From Ceratodon purpureus (taxonomy: Eukaryota; Streptophyta; Bryopsida; Pseudoditrichales; Ditrichaceae): 64,000 nt of DNA. Shown in pieces: positions 50,371-59,789 of the stretch. Where the stretch lies: contig CM026431.1 of the NCBI GenBank assembly GCA_014871385.1, positions 11,747,594 through 11,811,593 of the forward strand. Direction: 5' to 3'. The position numbers were made by a program, and so were the translations under genes. The first letter of the stretch is position 1. Each line of letters opens with the position of its first letter. The notes under the pieces are model-generated. The model was not told the origin of the DNA. It made no database searches and worked only from the letters and a program-made list of their open reading frames with translations.

Positions 50371-50662
50371 GAGCATCCCCAGTCAGGCTTGTACTGTAAA
50401 CCTGAAAGCGGAAAGAAGTGGAAAGACGTGAAATGCGGTTCAGGCCAGCAAGGGAAAAGCCTATATTCAAGCTTGTAAGCCTGTAATTTACAAGTTGAAT
50501 TCTGGTTTTGGAAGGTTTTTAAGGGGCAAACCTGTAAACCTGTAAACGGTTTTGGAATGATTTGCTTTGGAAAGACACTCAGGTTTGGGAGAACCACGTT
50601 CTCAGGCTTACAAGCTTACAGGCTTACAGGCTTACAGGCTTACAGGCTTACTGGGGATGCTC
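50371..50662. mobile_element. PIF/Harbinger (Tourist-like) MITE, 292 bp
   Basis: Termini GAGCATCCCCAGT are perfectly inverted, and TAA lies directly outside both ends (50368-50370 and 50663-50665), the 3-bp TWA target duplication of PIF/Harbinger elements. The right end contains six 8-bp units related to CAGGCTTA (50603-50650). It sits about 300 bp upstream of the TRM140-like start codon. Confidence 0.75.
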
Positions 50663-50665
50663 TAA

Positions 50666-51705
50666 GGTAGAGAAACCGTTTATGTACTCAAGGCGTATAC
50701 TAGAGTTGTAGTTTAAACCGGTAGAGTGGGTGGCTCAAAACCCGCGCAGCACCAGAAACCGCAGTCTACACCTATCCAAGCAAGAGGTACATTATAGCCT
50801 CCATATTTGAATTTCTATATAACCATGGTATACATTTTAGGCCGAGCGGTTTTTGAGCCACCTACAAGTTCTCCTTCCAAAATTCATAACTAATTCAATA
50901 CTAATCTAAAATCAATTATTCCAATTGGTTTAATTTTATAAATACTTTGCACATGTTCCAAAAATTGATTCCCTTAATAACTCCCCATCGAGCCTGCCAA
51001 TCTGAAATCTGAGCGGTTTCTGAGCCACTTACTGTAGTCCCTGCATCAATGCCGAGGTTACTTCTATGTTTCCAAATTTGGAGTCAAAAAATCCTGACTA
51101 GTGCTCTGATTCGTTCGGAGCTTCGAGAGAGGTGGAGAGACCACACAGGATTAGGGTTCTAAATGGTACAGAGTTTGTTCCCACTTTATATATCTAGACT
51201 CCCAGTTTAATACAAGGAGGTGGTAGACCACAAAACGGAGAATTTCTGCATGACCAGCCAAGTTTTGGTGAACCAACTAGGTTTTGCCACATAATTTTAA
51301 GATGTGGTTTTTTTAGTACTAGTCTTACATCCAGTTTTCTGTGATATTAGTTAACAGTTTTTAGACACCATTACATTTGGTTGAAGACGAGTCTAGTATA
51401 CAAGAAGGGGGTTTGACAAACTTCCCATTTTCAGAAATTCTAGACAATTATTTACGGGGAATAAAAATACAAAACAAGTTGCATTCTTCATCATTTCTTC
51501 TTCCTCATCCCAAAAAAATTTCAGAATATCTATCTCCGTCCTTTTTGGACGAATCACCTTATTTTCACGGTTTTTGGTTTCTCTACCTTATTGGTCACTG
51601 GTTCTTGACAAGGATTCCAAAGGAAAGTGCAGATTGAATTGAGCTCCTTGGAGCTTTTTTTTGCTGTGAAGAATTGATGGTATAGAAACCAAGTTGGAGG
51701 TTTTG
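50666..51705. other. Intergenic, no supported gene
   Basis: AT-rich. An 86-codon frame at 51377-51637 is not supported by any domain or splice partner. Confidence 0.45.
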
Positions 51706-51865
51706 CACTAGTACAAAACCTGACTTTTTCATTTACTATTTTGAGGATTATGCACGGTGTTGAGTAAAGCTGGTCTTGTAGGACAAGAAAAAGAGCGCTT
51801 TTCCGCGTTCTCGTAAGTGAAAAGCGACACTTTTGAAATTAAAAACGACAGGTTTTGTACTAGTG
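51706..51865. mobile_element. CACTA-type MITE, 160 bp
   Basis: Perfect inverted ends CACTAGTACAAAACCTG, typical of plant CACTA (CMC) termini. The interior has a second inverted pair around AAGAGCGCTTTTC / GAAAAGCGACACTTTT. The flanking trinucleotides TTG and TTT do not match exactly. Confidence 0.7.
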
Positions 51866-52697
51866 TTTTGTTGAATCGTTGTGTTAGGCAACATCACATG
51901 GCCACTCTCAGATGCACTGATTCACAAGCAATTGTGTGTTACATGTGTATTAGGTGGAGCAACTCGGACGCTCATGTTGCTTTATGTATACTGCAACAGA
52001 TGATAAAACATCCCAATAAATCATAGCTTGTGTTAAACTCTAGGAGTTTCTTGCTGCAAATGTTGGCTGGATGGGTCTTAAATTATTGACTTAATTATGG
52101 ATCTGTTCAAAACTATGCACCAGTATCAGATGTGGTGAACATTGAATCTGATTTCCTTACATGTCCATTCTTTTGAATCTTTGAGCTGATATGCTTAGCC
52201 CCTTGGAGATTCTGTTAAGAAACTACTTTTGGTGCTTGTGTGGAAACGTCTGAAGTGTAAGCATTCTAGGAGAATGTAGAAGCAAAGAGAATGCATCGGA
52301 CTGATGCTAATGGGTCATGAAAAGAACATATTTTGTTGACAGTATCACCAACTTTGAGGATTCAACTATAAATTTTTGTCTGGTTAGAGAATGATGCACA
52401 AATGATTCTGAGAATTTCACAAGTCAATGGTTGTAAGGTGTATAGCCAATGAAGGACAGATTCGTAAGGTGTGTAACATATGGAATATTGCACTCAAACG
52501 AAGCCTGTTTGAAGAATGTGATGGCTCAAGAGTGTGGAAGACATTGCAATCCCTTGTTTTTTTGGAGGGGAATGCAATCCGGATTCAAGTACCAGCATAG
52601 GATTTGAACTTATCACAATGACCTTTCTTACACTACGAGATACCAGCTCAAGGAAAGGAAAGTAGAACATAACTCACATAACTTCTGGTACTTGTAA
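51866..52697. other. Intergenic, no supported gene
   Basis: AT-rich flank left of the second large element. No recognisable feature. Confidence 0.45.
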
Positions 52698-52701
52698 TTA
52701 A

Positions 52702-53644
52702 CCCCTAAAGGATGTTGGCCCAAAAATGGAGGTGCTGTACATGGCGTATTCTGTGGCAAATTCTGTATACAGCAGCAATTTCTGATATTAATAGTGGCAT
52801 TTTTGGTGTGTTAATTTTTTGTTTACATTCACTGAGAAGTCTGTAAGAGAGTTGTGGAATTACATTTAGAATGTGATGTGCCTATAATTTTAGGGAAATT
52901 CATAAGTGAGAGGGGGTCTGAATCCCTGTGAAAATGGAATTTGTATGGGAGAAGGGGAATAATACAAAGTCAGAATACAACTGCAACAGAGTCTGCCACT
53001 GAATCTAGCTTTAGGGTGACTGAGGGTAGAAAGTTACACCCGGGGAAAGTGACCGGCTGAACCGGTCCCTGGAAAGGCGGTTGGGATTACCTCGGATCCT
53101 GAGCGAAGGAGGTGAGGCCACGCAACAGGGGGGGGGGGGGGTTGCAGGAAGTCCTGGGACACGGGCTTCTAACTGCCGTGGTGTCCCGTGGCTTCAGCAT
53201 ACACAGGCAGTCAGTTCAGTTGACTAACAATCAGTTGAGAGTGAAACAACAAGAATGCAAAGGGGTATTACAAGGTGTGACAAAGGTATCAGAAATTTGA
53301 AACACAGAGTACTCGGCCCCAGGTCAAGGATTATTACAAATATGTCTAAGGTGAAAGGAATGAAGTAGCACAAAATATGTCAAGTAGTTCACCGAGTTAG
53401 AGCACGGTTCGGAGAATGGAGGGGAGTAGTGGTGACACAAGAAGTCACCAAGCATCACAGGGCTCAGCCACCAATCGATGGTCCGTTTCTGCATTGAACT
53501 ACGGGGTAGTCTCTTGGGAGAACACCGAAGCCTTCAATCCTGAGAGTAAGGAGCTGGAAATCCGCGACTAATAACCTGGGAGGGAATAGAAACTTGCATC
53601 CACAATGAACTGCCAAGGGCCACACCGAGACTCAAGGCAAGAAG
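52702..53644. other. Left subterminal region of the second element
   Basis: AT-rich to about 53030, then GC-richer. Contains a G14 run at about 53130-53143 and a block near 53147-53180 (GGAAGTCCTGGGACACGGG) similar to about 24770 in element 1. Probably includes the 3' UTR of the B3 gene. No coding sequence seen. Confidence 0.45.
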
Positions 53645-54749
53645 CTACTCATCTACGACAGACACTTGAAACGCTGCAGGGCCAGTTTTCACGAACAACA
53701 AGGTGTCTCCAAGCTTGAATTTGTTGAGCATCCAGAACTCCCACCAACCTTGTGTGAGGAAGCAAAAAGTCTGTCGTGGAGTGATGTGCAGTGCGCTTTT
53801 GGCAATTCCCCACCACAATGGACCAGAAATCGTGAACAGTTTCCCATCGAATTGCTCCTGCCCCTGAGTCCTCCAGTACTCGGTGGGGATGTCCTGCAGC
53901 AGGGGATGGAGAATTAGATCGCAGCAGGGTAATTGAAGTGAGAATTGGCTAGGCAGCTGCTACGATCAAGAACGAAGTGAAGGAACAGGGAACTTACGAT
54001 GCGAGCTTGGGGGCGTGGTAGGAGGTGTGTCTTTCGAAGTGTCTTTGTGAAGCGAGGGGACTCCTGAAGGTTGGCTCCGGCATCGGGGAACGAAGCAACC
54101 ACTGAGGGGGTAGCGGCATCGGGAGTGGAAGCGACGACTGAGGAGGGACCGGGGGAGGAAGCTACGACTGAGGCGGTGGCGGGGTTGTTGGGTACGGCCT
54201 CCGGTGGAGCAGCAACCGGATTTCGGGGCTCCCGTCTCAGCTTCTTCTCGGGGCTGCGGGGGAATCTCTTCACCGCCAACGCGTCTTCACCAGCCCACTC
54301 AAACACCAGGAGGTCACCCACAAGGACTCCGAAATCTGCCACAAATTTGGTGAAGCCCCACCCGATTGACACCGCGGAATGGACCCACTGTCTGCCTTCG
54401 AGGCGCTGGAGGTTCACGGGCCACTGTTCCTTGCCGGTGACTGAAGTGAGGAGTACGCACTTGTGCGAGGTCGGGAATCCGCATCTCTCTGTGAATGTCT
54501 TCGGCACCTTCTGCATTGAGCCAGTCGATAAGGAAATGGTGGGTTAGTGGGGATAGGGAAATTCATGCTATGTAATAGAAGGTGCACACGAACTACGAGT
54601 AATTCGAGGGTTGGGGAACTCACCAGCTCCAGCAGATCCATCTCCGTTTTCACAGTCACGGAGAAGTAGATCGCGGCCAAATCGTCCAGCTCACGGAGCG
54701 CCGCACCCTGCAGATCATCCAAGACCTCACCCGGGTTTCCAGCGGCCAT
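53645..54749 (-). CDS. Two-B3-domain (REM-type) protein, second element, minus strand
   Basis: Exons 54624-54749, 53998-54510 and 53645-53893, all phase 0, about 295 aa. Exon 1 encodes a leader (MAAGNPGEVLDDLQGAALRE...) matching in position and character the first exon of the B3 gene at 25181. The first B3 (KVPKTFTERCGFP... SIGWGFTKFVADFGVLVGDLLVFEW) is followed by an Ala/Pro/Ser-rich linker with repeated VVAS motifs. The second B3 is DIPTEYWRTQGQEQF... TFCFLTQGWWEFWMLNKFKLGDTLLFV. Expected nuclear DNA-binding protein. It starts 810 bp from a divergently transcribed paralogue at 55560. The position next to the element's left end mirrors element 1. Confidence 0.85.
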
Positions 54750-55559
54750 GGCTTCAGTGAAGGAACAGGGGATTCAAGGCGCAACAGCGAGAGGAAGACA
54801 GAGTGCAAAGGAGGAAGGTGAAATTCGTAGGGGGAAGCTAGGGGGAAGAGCGCAGCGGTGGCGGAGTGCAGGAGCTGGGCTGCGCGAATGCAAACTACTG
54901 TGGAGGAATCGCATGGGTGAGGAGAAAACTCACATGAAGAAGACGCTGAAATCAATGTCCAGCGCCGTCTGCCCCCGTCCATGGCTGTCCCCTCCGATTG
55001 ATGGCGCCGAAAAATAGATTGGTGGGTGCTGCAGGAAATCCCCCAGGAGCAGATGAATCCCTTGGTGGGTGCTGGCGCCAAGAGGTGGGGACTGCGGGGT
55101 CGCAGGGGACTGCAGAACCGCTGGGGAATAGAGTGACGGGGGGACTGCAGGACCGCTGGGGACTGCAGAATCCCCAGCTTGATGCATAACGCGCGCCCCC
55201 GGGCCTGCGCCGACACACCAGGCACTCTCCACCCCCGCTTTGGAGGTCTCGTTCCGACTGGGGGGTTACTGTAAATCCCCCAAAAATCTCCCATTCCTCT
55301 TTGATGCCGCGAGGAGGTCATCATTACCGATTCGATGGCTTGCTACCCTCGACGCAGCAGCAGTTGGGCGAATGCTTTACGAAGCCCACACTTAATCTCG
55401 CGGCGGCTGTGGACCCTCCCCTTCAATCCGCCATAGCGAACCCCCTCCACTTCAATCCGCCATAGCGAACCCCCTCCACTTCAATCCGCCATAGCTATTG
55501 TCTTCCACTGTCTTGCCCTTGCCCTTCTCCCCACCCACGCATTAGTGCCACGCAGGGCA
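54750..55559. promoter_or_regulatory. Bidirectional intergenic region between two B3 genes
   Basis: Shared upstream space of two divergent B3 genes. It contains GGGGACTGCAG-type repeats with CCGCTGGGG at about 55085-55180, and a 29-bp unit (CCTCCACTTCAATCCG...) repeated three times at about 55415-55500, immediately upstream of the plus-strand gene. Long open frames crossing it are repeat-driven and unsupported. Confidence 0.45.
55415..55500 (+). repeat. 29-bp tandem repeat, three copies
   Basis: Units starting CCTCC(A/C)CTTCAATCCGCC at 55415, 55444 and 55473, ending about 60 bp before the ATG of the plus-strand B3 gene. They are positioned to act as promoter or 5' UTR elements. Confidence 0.8.
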
Positions 55560-56578
55560 ATGGAGGAGCCCAAGTCCGAAGTCGCTGCCGAGCTCGAAGA
55601 CGTACGGGTTTGGTACTTCACCGACGCCCTCACCAGCAACGCTCACCCTCGCCAGCTGGTACGAATTTCGTGAAGCCCTCGTGCCCTCGTCTCTGCGGCA
55701 ACCGATTGACATGAGTGAGGACTTCTGATACTCTCTTTGTGTGGAGAACCTGCTTAGAACACCAGCCACGCATGAATTCAGTGCTGACAATTTCGGTGGG
55801 AGGGGGGGGGTGCGGTTGTTACCTGTGCAGGAGGTGCCCCACGTCTTCACCCGTCGAACCGGCTGGCCACAGTCCAGCGAATGTTCGTTGACGACGTCGC
55901 GTACCGCGAACAAGCACTGGCCGGTCCGCTTCCAGCTGGCTGGTGACCCTTGGTGCACCCGGGCCTCGGTGTCCGTCGGTGAAGGGTACTCGGAGTTCCT
56001 GGCGGATAACCGGGTGTACCTGCCGGCTCTACTTCTATTTGAGAAGGTGGACGACACCACCCTCGCCGTCACCATCCACCGCGACAACGCTCTTCCAGCG
56101 CAGGAGCCTCTTCCTCCGCCACCCTACGAAGATGACCGCCCCCATTTCCTGAAGACACTTCGAGCCTGCCACGTGAGGCCGCTGAAGTCGTCTCGAATGG
56201 TAAGTCTCGAGGTAGCATAAATGTAATTGTCCATTCCTGGCTATTTCATGTGCTTGAAGTCCTCTGTATGTGTTTAGCTGCTGGTGCCCCCTTGTCCCTC
56301 TCAATGTTGCTCACCGTCGTGGTTAAACTCCACAGGATGTTCCTACAGCCTACTGGCGCACTGTCGGAGACGAGAAATTCGATGGTGCTTGGTATACCTT
56401 TGTCGGCCCTGTGGAGACGGTGCGAGTCAAGTCAGCACGCTGCTTCTCCCGCGTACAGACTTTCTGTTACTTCAACAAAGGATGGGTGGACTTCGTGGCC
56501 CTCAACCACCTCAGGCAAGGTGACACACTCGTTTTCGCAGCTACAGGTGAAGCGGAGTTCGAGGTAGTGAAGCTGTGA
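55560..56578 (+). CDS. Two-B3-domain (REM-type) protein, second element, plus strand
   Basis: Exons 55560-55658, 55831-56199 and 56336-56578, all phase 0, about 236 aa. Exon 1 is a leader (MEEPKSEVAAELEDVRVW...) corresponding to exon 1 of the other two B3 genes. The first B3 is EVPHVFTRRTGWP... SVGEGYSEFLADNRVYLPALLLFEK and the second is DVPTAYWRTVGDEKF... TFCYFNKGWVDFVALNHLRQGDTLVF. The linker is much shorter than in the two minus-strand paralogues, which explains the smaller size. Intron 1 contains a run of ten G. Same family and intron pattern as the genes at 25181 and 53645, but opposite orientation. Confidence 0.86.
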
Positions 56579-57142
56579 GCACCAGCTACCGTCACCAAAA
56601 TGGAGCCTAGGATCAGAAAACAATTCAGTCAATGACGGAGTTCCTTACAAGAAGCGTAGAATGGAAAATTCAAGGGCTACCAGTTTGGATGAGTGCTTTA
56701 TGCATTAATCCAGGTGTCACCAAATATTCCCATGCTACCGTCAGATGCGATAGAACAACAGGGGCTTCGTTACATCTGGGTCTAATATAGAGATACAATT
56801 TGCAAAACAATTCAGAGGACATACCTGAGAATAACGTTACAGTTCGCACAGAAGACTTCATACAAATCGAGGTCTTGCTGAACTATTTCACATACTCAAG
56901 AACCCTTTCAATGTATTCAGCCTCAGATACTTGAAATGTTTACTTTGATTTGAACTCCTTATAATCTAATGTCAACTTACTCACCGCAGGCTGTTGCTCA
57001 ATTTTGCACCTGCCTTGAAAAAAGCTGCCTGGCCCATGATACAGCCTGAAAAGCCGGTTTCTTCGTACAGGATGATCTCTGAGTACCAAACGACCTCCAT
57101 CGCCCCATGAAACATCGAATCTCTTGCTCTTTCAGCATCCCT
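56579..57142. other. Space between the B3 gene and the Cactin fragment
   Basis: Presumed converging 3' ends of the plus-strand B3 gene and the minus-strand Cactin fragment. No other feature seen. Confidence 0.4.
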
Positions 57143-58594
57143 CTACCGCCGATACCTGTATCTCTTGAAATTAAAGTAAACATGCAGAATCCCTCGCTCA
57201 AACGTGCACTTGAATCCTTTCTTGTGAGAGTACTCCCACTCCTTGCTCACAATCCGGAACGCAATATCTTCATATGGAGGGCCAGCATGAAAGCGAATAA
57301 GGCATGTTTCCCCGTCGCCAACATCTCTCTCAATGAAATAGGTTGGTGCCTTGGTCTTATCCACCAGATCGGGATAGAAAATGTTGAACTTGTACCCCTG
57401 TACAATCTTTGGGGGTGGATTCTCGTGATCGTAGTCAGTCTGGTTGTACTTGTTCCATTCGTAACCGGTGTGCACCCTGTTGAAATACTTCGGCTTCCTA
57501 GGCCTGTATTTATCATGCCACCAATACACCTGAGACTCTAGGTTTACCTCCGATCCTGGACCAAGCATCGTATCACCGTCCTCCATTCCTCCCATAGATT
57601 TCATCACAGAGGCACGCTCAAGAGGTGTAAGCTCAAGAGGATCCTCCTCAGCAGCAGCGGGTCTGGCAGCTGCCTCCTGTAACCTACGTTGTTGCTCATC
57701 CAGAACCTCAGCCCTTTTCCTCTCCAAGTCTGCTTTATCTGCTTCAGGGTCCAACACCTCAGAGCCATCAACCTCTTGCACAGGTTCTGGAGAGTAGTTG
57801 CCTCCATCGTCTTCGTCTTCTGTCTGCGCTTCATGCACAGGCTCTGGTGAGACAGCAACTTCCTCCCAGTCACTTGTAGGTTTCTCTTCTTCCCGCTCGA
57901 CCTCACGGTCTTCACTCAGAGGCCGCTTCTCGAACCCATCAACGTATTCAATACGTTTTAAGTGCTTTCGGAGTAACTCAGCATGTATTTGCCTCAACCG
58001 GGCCTTGGCTTTGTAGATGTGAAGGCGCTTAAGAACTGCCTCCCAGTACTCTACCACTTGTGCTGTGCCTGTGAGCATCTTCGCCTCCGTTTGCTCCTGC
58101 AAAATATCCAGCTGCGCTACGCTCTGACCCCGCAACATGTGATCTACTTCGTCATCCACTCCATGCAGACCTAGGTCTTCTGCCACGAGTTCGTGAGGAG
58201 GCTCCTCCCCACGCAGCTTTGCCCGATCAAGAGCATCCCTCTCCCGAGTTTGCGCAATTTCCTAGTCGCAAACAACCATCATGGATTCCCAGAATTCAAT
58301 ATGGGTTTGAGTAGCCCGGTCCAACTCAAGATGCATTTTGATATCCTGACGCAACTCTTCCATCTCCTTGACTGTCAAACCCTTGTAAATCTTATACGGC
58401 TCACTGAAATCGGGGTCGAAATCCTCAGACAAGTTCAAGTTCTTCGAGAGCACATCAATCGGCTTTGCTCGGCCCTCCCGCAAACGAATCTCAGACCGCA
58501 CTTTACTCTGTTCAAAGTGAAACTCCTCTTCCTTCTTCTCATAATCTTGAAAATCAGCCCTCGCTCTCTCCCGCGCAAGCAACGCCATGTCCTC
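57143..58594 (-). pseudogene. Cactin fragment, 5'-truncated, with one in-frame stop
   Basis: Continuous minus-strand frame of about 484 codons covering the Cactin middle domain (EKKEEEFHFEQSKVRSEIRL, GLTVKEMEEL, HLELDRATQTH) and the complete C-terminal domain (PRKPKYFNRVHTGYEWNKY, ending FNFKRYRYRR). Cactin is a conserved nuclear spliceosome-associated protein. The family reads VVCDW here; in this copy the Trp codon is replaced by TAG at 58262-58264, while the frame remains open on both sides. The segment begins after an acceptor-like CTTGCAG at 58595. The family's long basic N-terminal region is not found in the next 1.2 kb upstream. This looks like a captured or relict host-gene piece inside the element, recently inactivated; a base-call error at the stop cannot be ruled out. 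Confidence 0.8.
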
Positions 58595-59789
58595 CTGCAA
58601 GAAAAGTAACTGCTAAGTATCACAAATCCAAAGGTAACACATCATATAAAAATCAGTTTAATAGGCCATGTTCAACCAAAATTCATCACCTGCTTGCCAA
58701 TTTCCGATTCTCCATGTCCTGAAGGTGGCCAGGTAGCTTCTCATCAGCACCCATTCCAAGCTCCATCTCCTCAGATCCTGAATTTGCTCCCTTAGAATTG
58801 GAGCTAGAAACATCTTTTATCTTCAATGTTCCGGGTTTCACATCCACTGCCCAGATCAGGTTCCTCGTATGCCTGGAGCACTCACAGGGCAACAGCGTCA
58901 GTGGCAGGCAAAAATGGATGGGTGAGGTGTCTGCTGAGGAAAAATTCAACAATGCACAAGCAAAAAATGAAATTATTAGGATTCCTTGCATAATTACCTT
59001 GGAATGCCACTGCACACCTAGAAGGACAAAATAATTCGTGAAATTTCGAAGCACAATCAGACATCCCAAAAAAATAGTTTTGGGATGCATCAAACCAAAT
59101 CAGGTCACAGAATTGGACACCGGAATCAAGTGCAGAGGATGCCAAAACAGGTTGCTCAAAAACTATAATCCGTGGAGAATTGAAAAGCGTGCAGCATATA
59201 AGTGCAGAAAGTAAATATTTACCTTGAACCAGTGACTTTCGCACGGATTGGTTCTTCAACACTTCTGCGTAAAATGACCATCTCCTGTAGAACCTGCCAT
59301 GGCCATGAAGGTAGAAACTAATCCACAAACAAGGTTGCCAAAGGAAACTCACCGACACTGAACACAGAAACAATTTACAAGAGAGAAATGCGAGCCGGTT
59401 CTCATTAACACCGAAACATGGAAGGAAAAATTACAGTAGCCAAGTGGTCCATCGCCGAGGCAAAAAGCAAGAAAATGCTGCAAGCTAAGGTTCTGCACTG
59501 CGCTAATAGTTCTGAGGAGTCCCCTTAGAAGTAACGCCCCTATGATGATAAGGATAGGACTTAGACTTGGCCACTGTGCTGAACAAAAAACAAAAAATTT
59601 GCCACGGCTTCTCGTGGCCAGCAGATTCTTCAACATGTGTGCCTCGCGGTTGGAAGATGGAGGATGAGGCTCTCGGGTCGAGTCGGAGTACGACAGTCCT
59701 CACCAGCCTCGAACGCCACTGCCCACCGTAGTCCCGCTATCGCCTGTACCCGCCCCAAAACATGACAGATTGTGGCAAACAAACCCGGG
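58595..59789. other. Unassigned interval upstream of the Cactin fragment
   Basis: A minus-strand open stretch around 58690-58870 encodes NLIWAVDVKPGTLKIKDVSS and an acidic tail (SGSEEMELGMGADEK), with a donor-like CAG|GTGATG at its end. It reads like an exon but does not resemble the expected Cactin N-terminus, and I recognise no family. The remainder shows nothing definable. Confidence 0.3.

Noticed and set aside
49902-50597. 231-codon frame extending well upstream of the TRM140-like start
   Set aside because: The upstream part overlaps the promoter duplication and the Harbinger-like MITE and has no resemblance to the family. The ATG at 50072 or 50060 is more plausible.
57143-58594. Functional Cactin gene
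   Set aside because: An in-frame TAG replaces a conserved Trp codon and the N-terminal part of the family is not found upstream, so a fragment or pseudogene is the better call.
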